This document shows positions 23,597 to 44,900 of a stretch of DNA of 64,000 nucleotides, piece after piece (position 1 is the stretch's first letter; every line of letters begins with the position of its first letter). Origin of the DNA: Gordionus sp. m RMFG-2023. Taxonomy: Eukaryota; Nematomorpha; Gordioida; Chordodea; Parachordodidae. Under the pieces are notes generated by a model. That model worked only from the letters and a program-made list of their open reading frames with translations, searched no databases and was not told the origin of the DNA. The position numbers and the translations under genes are program-made. The stretch is from NCBI RefSeq assembly GCF_954871325.1, contig NC_088775.1, positions 87,955,561-88,019,560 on the forward strand, in the 5' to 3' direction.

Positions 23597-23970
23597 GAAA
23601 GCTAAATAACGACAATACTAAACCCAAGGTTTCCAAATTTCGGATTGCTTTAGCATTTTTTAAAAATTCTATAGAATTAAATACAATTCATAATTCAATA
23701 TTTAAAACTGCTCTAACATAATATTGATATTGTACAAATCAAAAAAAAATAATATAAGATCGGGGTTAAATATCTTTTCATTAAATATGGTAAGCTAAAT
23801 AGCGACAATACTAAACCCAAGGTTTCCAAATTTCGGATTGCTTTAGCATTTTTTATAAATAATTAAATACAATTCATAATTCAATATTTAAAACTGCTCA
23901 AACATAAATCGATATTATACAAATCAAAAAAAAATATAAGATCGGGGTTAAATATCTTTTCATTAAATAT
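23597..23970. repeat. Tandem duplication of a ~190-bp unit
   Basis: The segment starting AAGCTAAATA(A/G)CGACAATA and including CCAAGGTTTCCAAATTTCGG and AAGATCGGGGTTAAATATC occurs twice head to tail (about 23599-23792 and 23793-23970). The copies differ by a few substitutions and small indels. It has no coding content. Confidence 0.9.
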
Positions 23971-24009
23971 AATCTAAAAATTATGACAATAATAAAAAAT
24001 AATATCCAT

Positions 24010-24760
24010 GTTTAGTAGAGTGCTGTAAAAGAAACGACGACAGATTAATCGTTACTTATGTGTTACTTTTTGTTTCAAAAATAAAATAACCCGTTAGTTT
24101 TTAATTTGAATAATGATAACGCAAAAAGTTACTCGTTACTTTAAATATGGAATAAATATATTTTGTCATATATATTTTTTAAAATTTTATAAATAATGTA
24201 GGCCGAGTTTTCAATTCAGATCAACCACCCCAAAATTCGCTTAATGTAAAACGGTGCAAATTTAACATGTAGCAATTTCGATCAAATTTATTTAAAATGC
24301 AATATAAGATAAAGGTAATTTTTTTTATTCGATAAGGATCTGAATGGAGTTTCTTGTGATGATAATTAATAAGTTTTTTTTGAAAATGAAGATTAATCCT
24401 TAAGCATTTTAAATAAATTTCCCCAATTAAATTTTTTTTTATTCATTAAACATAATACACTCTCCCATCCATTACGCTAGTTGAACGTGTGTTTATTCCA
24501 GCCCAGCTGTGTTGATTACTAAGAGCTCCTGTTTATCTGATCAATAAAATCAATTGTTGTTTAAAAATAAATTAAAAATGATTACGTAATTTATCTTATA
24601 ATATATATTATTTTTATTATATATATATATGGGAGGTAAAAAAAAAGTTATTTGATATGTAGTATTATAAGTAACGAGTAATGTGTTACTTTTCTTTGAG
24701 TAACGGGTCATTTTTTTCAAAAGGTAGCAAATGAAGGTGAAGAGTTACTCATTTTGCAAG
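24010..24760. repeat. Diverged element with reiterated GTTACTCGTTAC-like boxes
   Basis: Boxes such as CGTTACTTATGTGTTAC and AAAGTTACTCGTTAC (24050-24145) recur in inverted form as AAGTAACGAGTAATGTG, TGAGTAACGGGTC (24670-24710) and AGAGTTACTC (24741). This looks like an old non-autonomous DNA element of about 700 bp with decayed ends; the family is not assigned. Confidence 0.35.
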
Positions 24761-25961
24761 GCAAAGAAAAATTTTGCGCGTTATTTTTTGATGTATCATT
24801 TGTATTACTAATATTTTGTCTAATCATCACTCTTTAACCCAAAATTTAAATCAAATTTATATCTATGATAGTATTTAAGATATATCAGTTTCTATACATG
24901 TCAATTTTTAGGTCAGTTAATAAGACATAATTGAAAGACCCCAAATACCTATTTTTTTTTGAAACCCATTGTTATTATATACACCTTTCTGCTGTAAATT
25001 TATTTAATTATGAAAAATAAAATAGATAAACAGACCTAGAATAATATATTATTAAAATGATTTTAATTACCAAATTTAAAAATGAATAAAATTATTTATT
25101 AAAATATTTATTAACTGGTATCTTTTAGTTTTAATTTAACCAAAATATCTAAAATAGAATATATATATCTAGTTATTAGGCTTAAAAGATTTTGGTAAAC
25201 CATTATTATCTGAATTCTCATTTTATTTAAATAATTGGCGTGAACAATAAGATAAAAAAGGAACTATTGACCAGTTTGTGCAATCGCCTTCTATTATCAT
25301 AAATTATATTATAAACAGAGCTTTTAAGTATCAATTTATTTTATCAAAATTGTTTAAAGTTTAAGGATTCCATCACTGTAGATTAATTAGGTAGAAAAAA
25401 AGTTAAAAAAATATTATATCGTTGGATTTGGTATATCAATAAATTAACATATTCCAAATGCTGGTAGCTAAAAAAATACATTAATTAATTTTGAGGTAAA
25501 TTAATTGAATAAATAAAAAGTTGCGAGGGTGTGGCCTCTCTGAATCCTGTTCTCTCCTGAGCATATTATTGACAACGTTCAAAAAAATTAGCTATAAAGC
25601 ATTCTCTAATAAATAAATTTTAATAATGATAAATTTATAACGGAAGAAAAATTGCTATTCATTATTTAGAACAACTTAAAATTATGCAGAAATCCTAGGT
25701 AAAGGTTATTTATACATTTAGATCATAATCTTTTATATCATAATATAAATAGAGTTTAAGTATAAAATTGTCTCTACTTAAAAAAAAGAAGATTTAATAA
25801 ATTATTAATAATATTGGTATGATCAGGAACTAATCAATATATATTTTTTCCCAACACAAATTTTTGTTCGATAAATAAATTTTTTTTTTTAAAAATATTA
25901 AATGATTATCACACTATAATTAATTCGGTAACGACATAGGGGAATAATTTAAATAGACAAT

Positions 25962-35587
<9,626 letters not shown>

Positions 35588-36452
35588 CATTCTTGCTCTT
35601 GTTTATTAGAGGATCTCATTATTTAAATTCTGATATTTTTATATGAATGTTGAGAATTTTTTAAAAATTTAAAGTTGAAGAATTAGTTTAAAAACAATAT
35701 TAACGTGAAGTTAATATTTTCATGAAATTTAAACATAAAATGATAGTTGTCTGAACTATGTAATTTTTTGTTATCGTGGAGGATTTTTTTTATTTAACAC
35801 ATAATATAATTTTTGTTACTTTATTTTATATAATAACGTGTATAATTTGGGTTTTGGTGTATAAAGATAATTGGCTTAAGTTAATCACGTGAATGTATCT
35901 CGTGATTTCTCTGTTTAAAATTATCATATAAAGGATTCATCTGTGTTTTTTTAAATATAATTTTAGAAAAAATTAAACAACATTATTATATTCGACAAAT
36001 TAAAGGTAAAAATAAATATTATAAATTTCTTTATGGCAATAGTTCTTAAATCAATATAACTTATCGCCTTTATTAGTAGCTGATAAATCAATCTTGTATA
36101 ACATATAGCAGTTAAAAACCAATATTAATATGGATATTATTTAAAAATTTGATATAAATATCTTATATTTTAGATTTATTTCTTGGACAATGCTATAGAG
36201 TATTTCCATAATTTCTAATTTACCATAGTGATATATTTTTTTATTTCAAATTATTCCACAAAATATTATTATTTAAATATTGGTGCAATATAACAGAAAA
36301 ATTAGAGCTAAAAAATTAAGTTTTTTTAAAAACCTTTGAAGTTAATAAAATAATACATTGAGAAGTAAAAACGTTAATCTAGAAAATTTGAATATATCAA
36401 ATGAATCGATTTCATGGCTATATAATATTTTAGATAAATAATATAATGCAGG
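35588..36452. other. AT-rich sequence downstream of the GPCR gene
   Basis: This presumably includes the 3' untranslated region. No clear cleavage signal close to the stop can be chosen among many AT-rich candidates. A motif group GTATAAAGATAATTGG...TTAATCACGTGAATGTA near 35855-35895 recurs at about 37160-37200 and 37265-37305, so a diverged repeat spans this area. Confidence 0.35.
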
Positions 36453-36690
36453 TAGTGTTGTTAAACAGCTCGATTTGAGACAATTTTTAAAAACGGCGAA
36501 CTCAATATTTCTGCCTAAAAAATATTGTCTAAGCCTCGAGATTTCGTTAATAGATGTTTAAACCTTTGTACCACATATGAGCAAAATCTTGAGACTTGTA
36601 TAATATTTTTCTGGATAAAATGTTGAGATAAAATGGGCTGACTAAAATATTAATTTAAAATTAGCGAAATCAAGTCGTTTTTAACAACTA
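36453..36690. mobile_element. MITE of the TAGTGTTGTTAAACGGC hAT family, copy D (degenerate)
   Basis: The left end is clear (TAGTGTTGTTAAACAGCTCG). The right end is degraded to TCGTTTTTAACAACTA. The interior still shows AATATTGTCTAAGCCTCGAG, which is typical of the family. Confidence 0.75.
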
Positions 36691-37079
36691 TAAAAAAAGA
36701 TCACCATTGATTATATGTATTCTAATCTAGGCCCAAAGTTTAACAGATTTTAAAAAGGTTTTACATAAGTAAAACGATGGCAATAAATATTACTAAAAAT
36801 ATAAGTTAGATAAATATTATTATTTATGTTCAATTCAATAATACAACTCTTGTAGGCAATTTTTTTTAATAACCTACTACTTCAAATCTCCCAGATGTCA
36901 AAAAATAATTTCAATAAAAATAGAATATATTTTAATCGGTTCAAATCGGACTTAAATGCGTTAATTCATAATTAATCGGGAGTCTGATAGGTCCTGAACC
37001 AATCATAAAAAAGTGATTTTATATAAATTATTGTTGTGATTGGTTAAATGAATTATGTAATTTTTGTCTTATCGTGGTT

Positions 37080-37330
37080 TTTGTTTTTTATTTAACATGT
37101 AAAGTAATTTTTCTTACTTTATTTTACATATAATATTGCGCAATATTTTATCTTAGGTGTATAAAGATAATTGGATAAAGTTGATCACGTGAATGTATCC
37201 CATGATATAATCATTTGTTAATTTACTTTATAGATATCGCCCAATATTTTATATTTGGGTGGGTGTATAATGCTAATTGGTTAAAGTTAATCACTTGAAT
37301 GTAATCGGTAATTTATAGGTTAAAATTATT
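37080..37330. repeat. Diverged direct repeat with ATCACGTGAATGTA box
   Basis: Two adjacent units, each containing GTGTATAA..GATAATTGG followed by AAAGTTGATCACGTGAATGTA-like sequence (near 37160-37200 and 37260-37305). A third relative lies at 35855-35900. It has no coding content. Confidence 0.5.
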
Positions 37331-37899
37331 AGATTAATAATTTAATTTTATTGATTCCTATTTGAATTTCTGATTCCCTAGGAAAGGTAAGCGAGATCGA
37401 AATATGATTTATATTCCAAAAACAAAGCCTTTGGTCAAAATCTAGCGTATTTAAGTATGAAAAAAATTAAAAACTTTAGTTTAAAAAAATTGGCCACATT
37501 TGGAGAATTTATGAAATTTCTTGATTTGGTAAGAAATAATCAAGTGGCTTAAGATCAATGGAAGATGAGATTGTAAGATATTATACGAGATAAAGAAATC
37601 CGATCCAACATATATTCCATTAATTATATTTATATATTTTTGATAATTCTTTAATTTTATTTAAATAAATATATCAAAGTTATGCCTTATGCATTAAAAA
37701 ATGATTAACTAAAAGAAAAGGCCAGCCTTCGATTATTTTAATATAATGGGAACGTACCTAACAATTTAAAAATATAATTGTACATCTGGAGTTATTATCT
37801 GTAAAATTTCAATATCATTTCTCTCAATCTTCTAAAATACGGCTCAATCATATTTTAAAAAGTTTTTAGGATAGTAAGTTCAATATATGTTATATCATA

Positions 37900-38950
37900 A
37901 TAACATGCAAAATTCAAACACGAGTGAAGCGTTTTTGAGTTGTTTTAAAAGGCGACTTTTAGCCATTTGGAATGCATTAATTTATCTACATTAATCTTTT
38001 GGTGTTACAAAAAAATTATTGACGCGAGTTCTTTCGTTCTTAGGAGAAGCTTGGGTTGAGTATTCGGTAAGTCAATTTTTCTATATCCACTTCATAAATT
38101 TCCTTTTCCCAGATGTGATTCTTTTAGTAAGGAATTTGTTAAGTTTTAAATAAAGTATTCTTAGGGTATTCATTTAAGATCGTATCTCCTGTTTTAATAA
38201 AATTCCATAACGTTCATTACTGGAGCAAACATTTGGCTTTTACCTTTAATTCTAGAAGATGTTAATAACGTTAGGAATATTTCGGGAAAAACATTTAATA
38301 TGTCCTCTCCTCTCTACTCAATAGTTGTAGGTTTGTGCAATTGTATGAGAAAAAGCGAGACTATGGTTCGAAAGATTTTAATAAAGGCTCCAACAAGTAT
38401 GTAGGACAATGTGATAATTTGTATAAGGGAGTGTCCTCCTCGTGTAAATTTCTTTACTGATGTAAAAAATGTGCCACTTCTTCTCCGAAGTTCCCTAAAG
38501 TGGTTCTATAAAAGGCAAGAGAATTGGATATATGCTTGCAGCTTATTTGTTGCGCTTAAATATCCTAGCAGAAGCAACTGAGGGTATAAGTGTATGGATC
38601 TTTTATTATTCTAAGGTCTGTCATCACTAGATTTAAAATTAGTGATGTTGAGGGTGATTAAAGAACCATATGGATTAGAATGGCTTGATTGTCTATCTTT
38701 AGAACACTTTCAGTAAAATGTATGATGTCCTTTATTGTCCATCTGGGAGTGGATAGACTCCAGATAGAAAGGAGGACTATAATTTACAATTTAGGAAGTC
38801 CTATCTATATCCAAAATATAGATTCCTTAGTTTTGACTTAGTTGCTCTTCAATATATTAATCTCATCAATTATAATAAATTTTATATATCTGTTTCTCCT
38901 CCAAATAATAATTTTTAAAATAAGAGGTAATTATTCGGGAAATTTAGGTT
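37900..38950 (+). other. Slightly GC-richer stretch, possible decayed coding sequence
   Basis: Around 37925-38075 the plus strand reads SEAFLSCFKRRLLAIWNALI and, after one stop, LLTRVLSFLGEAWVEYS, ending at a strong donor-like GGTAAGT. Further right are short open pieces (for example GKRIGYMLAAYLLRLNIL). I cannot assign a family: it may be a LINE or host-gene relic. Confidence 0.2.
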
Positions 38951-38954
38951 ACAT

Positions 38955-40255
38955 CATAGACGTAGCCAAAATTTTCCTAAGGGGGGGGGATTTAAAAATT
39001 TACTTCGGGCTTCGCCCTCAGACACCATTTGGGACGGGCTTTTGGCCCGCTTTTGCCTGGCCTTCGGCCGGGTTACCTTAGTCTATATATAGTCATAAAA
39101 TATTTTTACAAGATAGGAAGTTAATTTTAATAAAAAAAATAAGCCTGGAACAAATATGAAATATATTTTTATTAGTTTATATAAAATATAATAAATAACT
39201 TGTATATACAATAATATAAAAGCATGGTAATAATTTTTCCAAACAAGTATAAGAAATTTATTTATAAAAAGTAAGTAGACATATAATTGATATTCCTCTG
39301 TTATATAAAATTAGTTACAAAATACTAGGTAAAATTCCACTTTTACAGACATATTTGACAGTTAGAGAATATATTATAGTTAATATTTTAACAAATTTTA
39401 CTAATCAATGCTCATGACAATAAATATAGCAACATTTTGCATTCAATTATTTAACGCCATCTATTTATTTTAAATATAAAATGATATTAAAATTAATCTT
39501 TATATTATTGGTTAATGATGCTTACTACCAAGTGAATGTATGGAAATATTTTAAATACCAATCTAATTTGCTAAATACCGACCAAAATTTATTAAAATGT
39601 AATAAGACCCTTATTATTTAATATATTAATACGGAATCACGTGGCCGAGTCCGGCTTCCTATATATCATCCCCCCAAGGATGGAACCACCAAGTTAGAAT
39701 AAGAAAAAAAACATGATCATTCCCGGGATTCGAACCCGGGAGCATAGGATAAGTAAGCCAAACTATTGCCTACTAGGCCATAGAGGCTTTCCAAAAATCA
39801 CGATTTTTCAAATATATATTATAAATATATTTGGTAGTGCCTATCCAAATGAAAAATGCAAAATTCAAATTTAATAGATGGTACCTTAAGGTACCAAGCA
39901 TCATTAACCCATATTATTCATCCCACAATGTCTTTAAAAGATATTTTCTGATGTCCTTATCAATATTTTATAGTTTTCTGTAAAATATATAATTTGCTAT
40001 ATTGGTAAAAATTACTTATAATACATTTCACTTTTGTTTTAAGACTTATCTTAGGCTTATATTCCATTTCTTAAAAAACATTTTTGGATCACTTTTTTTT
40101 TATATCTAAATGTTTTTTTCCAAAAATGTATAAATTATGATTAATAGTTTTATAAAAAAAATCAACTTTTACATTCTTTCTTTCAAATTATTGTTTAAGA
40201 TATATGCATACATTTTTGGGGGTCACTTGCACCCCCCCCCCCGGCTACGCCTATG
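38955..40255. mobile_element. 1.3-kb hAT-type non-autonomous element with GC hairpins and a tRNA-like insert
   Basis: The ends are CATAGACGTAGCC and GGCTACGCCTATG, imperfect inverted repeats of CATAGGCGTAGCC type, each followed inward by a run of G (left) or C (right). Near the left end are GGGCTTCGCCC and GGCCTTCGGCC hairpins. The interior is AT-rich and non-coding and includes a tRNA-like sequence at about 39714-39787. No 8-bp target duplication is visible. It is related in ends and hairpins to the 417-bp element at 16522-16938. Confidence 0.7.
39714..39787 (-). tRNA. tRNA-like sequence with internal promoter boxes (pseudo-tRNA or SINE head)
   Basis: On the minus strand TGGCCTAGTAGG matches the pol III A box and GGTTCGAATCC matches the B box exactly, at normal spacing. 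The T arm CCGGGTTCGAATCCCGG is perfect. The 5' heptamer GCCTCTA has no complementary 3' partner, and the anticodon stem does not pair well, so a functional tRNA is unlikely. An A-box-like TGGCCGAGTCCGG also occurs on the plus strand near 39642. Confidence 0.5.
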
Positions 40256-41316
40256 GTTGATTGTATTTAAAATATTGGTGCTATTTTTATAAATTGAAAC
40301 CGAATATGCGTTTAGTTATTATCTTATCCGTTTTCCTTAATTTTCTTCTCTATTAATAACATTGCAACTCAAAAGAAATTATTTTCTTTTTATTTAGATA
40401 ACAATCTAACAAAATTAGTTACAAGTAACGATACAAAAACAGGCAATCCCTCCACTGAATAATCTATATATTGAATCATATTTTGGGATTTTAAAGTTAT
40501 ATTGAAATATAATTTAAATCTACTCCACATTATATTATAATGTTTCATTTGCATGTAAGTATAAGTATGAACTTATATTCTCGTTTTTATAATTATTAAA
40601 ATAAGATACTTCAATCGAGATATATATTAAGATTTATAATATCATATTTACCAGTATTTTCTAGGTCAACGTTAAACATTATCTAGGGCTAACAAATTTT
40701 TGAAATATATATATATTAATGGATAATTTTTTAATGCGCTGGCTTTGCAACTAGTATATACATACGCCGAACTGGCGTATCTAGGATTCTGCTATTAGGG
40801 GAAGCAATATTAGTGAACTAACTCCCCATAAATTTTGTTGGAGTTCTTTTAGTCGATATTGTAGGCTTTTGGCTATATTCGATTTTTATAAAAATAATTT
40901 TGGTTTCACTTTCTTTTTTTGTTAAAAGGCTTTTTTTCTAAAAATTAATTATAGGTTTATTTTAAAATGTTATTAATATTTCTCTCAAATTGTTCCTTAT
41001 AAAGATGTATTGTATATATCTTTTCGAGGAAGGGGGGGGGGGGTGAGTGGGGTTTGAAGGGGGAAAATTAAAATGATATCAACGAAAACAAGAGAATTTC
41101 GATGGGGGTGAATTCAGAAAGAGCTTTCGTTTTCAAAATCGAACCAAGGTCGAAGCTCAGAGTAAATTTTCAATAAATTTCTCAAGCGATTGAGTTATAC
41201 ACGCCTCTTGATAACATTTATTTTAGTTATACATTTATATATAATTATAAGTATAAATCTATATGGCATCGGCAATCAAACCCTATTTTTTCTTCTAAAA
41301 TACCGATTCATTCAAT
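40256..41316. other. AT-rich stretch with a hAT-like relic near 40.77 kb
   Basis: GAACTGGCGTATCTAGGATT near 40770 followed by TTGTTGGAGTTCTTTTAGT resembles 50174-50310 (GGTGTAGCAAAG, TTGAAGTTCTTTAGG, then a related TTGTA/CTATATT series). These are two old copies of one hAT-like family. A G-run lies at 41031-41042. Nothing else is recognised. Confidence 0.4.
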
Positions 41317-41539
41317 TAGTGTTGTTAAACGACTAGTTTTGAGTGGATTTTCAAAAACACCCAATTCAATATTATATTCAGAAAATTATTTCTTAAGCCT
41401 AAAGATTAGGCTCATAGATGACACAAAGATTTGAACATTTATTAGCGAAATATCGAGGCTAACACAATATTATTCTGGCTAAAATATTGAGTTAGCCGCT
41501 TTTAAAAATCGACTCGAATAGAGCCGTTTAATATCACTA
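41317..41539. mobile_element. MITE of the TAGTGTTGTTAAACGGC hAT family, copy E
   Basis: A 223-bp copy from TAGTGTTGTTAAACGACTAG to GAGCCGTTTAATATCACTA. The flanks CATTCAAT and CATTCAAC agree at 7 of 8 bases. Confidence 0.85.
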
Positions 41540-42630
41540 CATTCAACCCTACCTTAGTACTTTAAGAATAAACCTATATTCTAAGGTGTTAAAATAGTTT
41601 AATTTTATGTAGTAGCATAATATTAATGTTTATACAAATATAGATTATAATTGTGTGCGTAATTACCACTCAGTTCTCTGTCATCACAAATTACGGTAAT
41701 TTTTTATAAATTTAAAAATATGTCTGACTAATATTTTTTTATTTAAAAATCTAATTTTATATAGCTAGAGTTTTACCGGAAGTTGAGACAACTGGGATAA
41801 CAAGCTTAACACCTCCAAAGCATGGTTTAAATTATTATTTTTAATTTAATCTTAGATTAATATATAAAACAAAATGTTCACTCATCTGTCTTAATATAGA
41901 ATATAATTTTTGATCAAAATAAGACTAATATATTTTTCTTAAATGTAAACATTTATATAAAAAAAATTTTGATTGCTAACTTAAAAACTCTCAACATAGT
42001 CTAATATAGGTTTCTTTATTAAATGGCAAACATATTATTTAGCAAAGAGAGTGAAAGAAAATCTTTAAATATTTTTGAAGAATTTGAAGATTTTTATAAA
42101 AAAATTTTCGATGAAATTTTACCTAAAAGTTTTTTTTATATAATTAAATTTTATGTAATTTTCATGCATAAAATATCCTCCAAGATAAAATTAAGAAATT
42201 TTATAAAAAATCTTCAAAAATTTATTTATAACTCTATTTTAAATCTATGATTAAGAATAAAAATTTAGGAATTGTTGTGCTTGAGTTAAATTATTGAATT
42301 CTTTTTTAGGTAACTAAACATATATATTGCCATATAGAATTATATTAAATCAGCTCTTTCAAAATAAAGATACATCTGTTATAAAAAATTATTTTATCAA
42401 AATACGAGAACATAAGAAAATATATAAAAAATGCACAGTCATAATTATGGTTCCTTTTTTGGAAACATTATTATAAAAATATTTTTTAATATTTTTTATT
42501 TTTATAGTTTTTGTTTTAATTTTAGAGTATTTTAGTATTATAATAGAAATTTTTAGAATTAGGTGGCTTATATTTTAATATTATAAAATGTATAAGCCAG
42601 TCGGAGACTTTTATATTTGTCTATTAAAGA
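41540..42630. other. AT-rich sequence, nothing recognised
   Basis: The 75-codon open frame at 42023-42250 is composed of A/T-rich codons (Phe, Ile, Lys) and shows no family resemblance, so I do not call it a gene. Confidence 0.4.
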
Positions 42631-43320
42631 TAGTAATGTTAAAGAGTCCGATTTGAGACGATTTTTTAAACGGCCCAAATAATTTTAGCTAATATTGTGC
42701 AAGCTTAAAAATTATGCTCATAGAAAGAGGCAGCGTCTATGTGAGTAGAGATGGGTGAGGTCAAGAACAGTTTGCATCCTATTTTTCTAAATTTATGGAG
42801 AGGGGAAAGGGAGGTTATCTGTTAAATTTTTAGATGAAATACGGCAAAATTTATTGCTGTAAAAATTAGTTACTTATATTATAAACCTATCATAATGCAA
42901 TAGTATTGGAAACCATCGACATAATTTATATATTGTACACAATCATAGACATTATTAATAAAAACCATCTTTTAATAATTTTCTGTTGTCCTTTTAAATG
43001 TAATTTAAAAGGGATAGACATCAGATAACTCATATGCATGCCAAACTATATATTATAATAATGCATTCATTGTAAATGAGAGGTTTTTAATTGAATTCAT
43101 ATTCTAAAAAATAACACTTTTACATTAACAATATTTTGATAGTGGGTAGTAGGGCATGAATAATTTAAGTTATGCTTTTTTAAAATTTTACGAAGGGAGT
43201 ATAATTAAAAAATCTAAAGTGGGGTTTGCAATGTTTGGACCTCTATTTTAAATATATAGTCTTACATAATATTATTCTGGCTAAAATCTTAACAAGGTCG
43301 ATGGGCTTTTAACAACACTA
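42631..43320. mobile_element. MITE of the TAGTGTTGTTAAACGGC hAT family, copy I (expanded, degenerate)
   Basis: The left end TAGTAATGTTAAAGAGTCCG and right end TTTTAACAACACTA belong to the family, but they are 690 bp apart. About 450 bp of unrelated AT-rich sequence lies within, so another insertion is probably nested inside. Confidence 0.5.
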
Positions 43321-44640
43321 ATTGATGATAACCCATCTTTTTCTGATAGTAATTTTTTAAAGGAAAAGAAACTGTTCGGTATCATTCTGGGTATTTATTC
43401 CTTTATAATTCAGTTTTTTTATATTTTATTTTTCCGTGACATTTTTATGTCAATATGAAAAATGGGAATCACGAAACTTACCGAAAGGTATTTAAACTTA
43501 ATGACCTTCATTTTCTCTCACTGTTTTTTGGGAAAACAATTTTAGAAAAAATAAATAATGTCAATTTATATTCATTTTGGGCAAATCAGTTATAATTTAT
43601 TCAGCGAAAATTATATAATTCTAAAATCTTATGAGTAATTGTAATGTATTCAAAATAAAACAGATATAAGGAGCGTATACGTTGGACAAACCACGCCGAT
43701 GGTTGAGGTATCTTCTTCCCATTCTATGTTCTTGGACCTTTATGAAAAATATAGGCCGGCTCTTAGTATAATATTGGCATAACTATATTTCAAATGATAA
43801 AATTTTATTTTTTATTATTTTTATCGCTTTCCTTATAAACCTTGAATATATTTGTAAATTGCATAAACCTTATACTTATGTCATTTTAATAAAATTGTAT
43901 GACAATTATATTGCATTATTTTGTATTTCGCTCTTATTCCCTATCCTACAATTTCTAATAAAATCTTCGAAGGAGGAAGAATTACTTGCCAATTTTAGTA
44001 AATATTTAAAACCGAACCTCACCAAAATTATTCGTTATAGCTTTCCTTACCGTAACCGAACAGGCGCTGGAAAAATATAATCCCAGATAAACATTAAGCT
44101 TTAATTTTTTTTTATAACAAAGTTTTCCAGTATCTTTGGTTATTAATTCCAAATCCGAACCGCCGTGACGATATCGGTTCAGTATCTTTTATAAATAAAG
44201 GTTAACTATATCGGTCCCGGTTTAATTCGTTAAAACCCTGTTCGAACTTTTTCACAGACAAGAGATACGTAAAAAAGTTGAACATTTTTTATTGGGTAAA
44301 ATTAGAATAAATTCGTTGGTTGGCAGCACTTCTATGGTATAACTTTAATAGCTGGCATTATCAATACCAATATATAAAAATATTTTAAATGATTACCTTA
44401 GCAATCAAAACTGATCATTATTAATTAGTTAGCGGAGTTATGTTCACGGCCCTTTTTATAAGTTCGATTTAAGTCAGGGTGACAATATTTAGAAGTTTAT
44501 GACTCGAATTTGGTTCTATGAATAATAACGGTTAATACTCGGTGTTTAGGTTCAGTTTGGAATCTCGGGTTGATTCAATTGAAATGTTTTTGCACCTGAT
44601 TGGCAAGGATCAATTAACCGAAAGTATATTTATACTGTCA
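43321..44640. other. AT-rich sequence with possible hAT subterminal debris
   Basis: Patches such as CGGTCCCGGTTTAATTCG and AAAACCCTGTTCGAAC (44205-44250) resemble hAT ends, but no pair can be defined. The 73-codon open frame at 43859-44080 has no recognised relatives. Confidence 0.3.
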
Positions 44641-44900
44641 AATTCGATGTTGTATCTTTGATCGAGCAGTTATTTAATTCACATTTTTCAGCTACAGAAA
44701 TCAACACGCTATATCATCTACTTTAAGTATAATTATTTTACGAGTTCGTCTTCTTCAATAAAATGTAGACAACAAAAACAAATTGATAAAATTTAGAAAT
44801 CCCTCTCAGTAAATGATTTAAAATTGAAAGATTGCAAATTCCCACGGATTATAAATCTCAACACGACTAAATATTGCAATAAATAAATTAATGAAAAGTT
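44640..44900 (+). pseudogene. Decayed fragment of a hAT transposase like the one at 20.5 kb
   Basis: The nucleotide series TCATCTACTTTAAGTATAAT, then GTCTTCTTCAATAAAATGTA and CAAAAACAAATTGATA parallels the transposase segment at 21579-21645 (TCTACATTAAGTACAATTAG, GCATCGTCAATAAAATGTAT, GAGCAAATTCAAATAT). Stops and indels make it non-coding. Ends are not visible. Confidence 0.4.

Noticed and set aside
38842-39081. 79-codon frame running into the 39-kb hAT-type element
   Set aside because: Its C-terminal half is the translation of the GC hairpin cluster and G-run at the element's end.
39714-39787. Functional tRNA gene
   Set aside because: A and B boxes and T arm are good, but the acceptor stem does not pair and the anticodon stem is poor.
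42023-42250. 75-codon plus-strand frame as a small gene
   Set aside because: Composition is dominated by Phe, Ile, Lys and Asn from A/T-rich DNA and there is no recognisable motif or supporting context.
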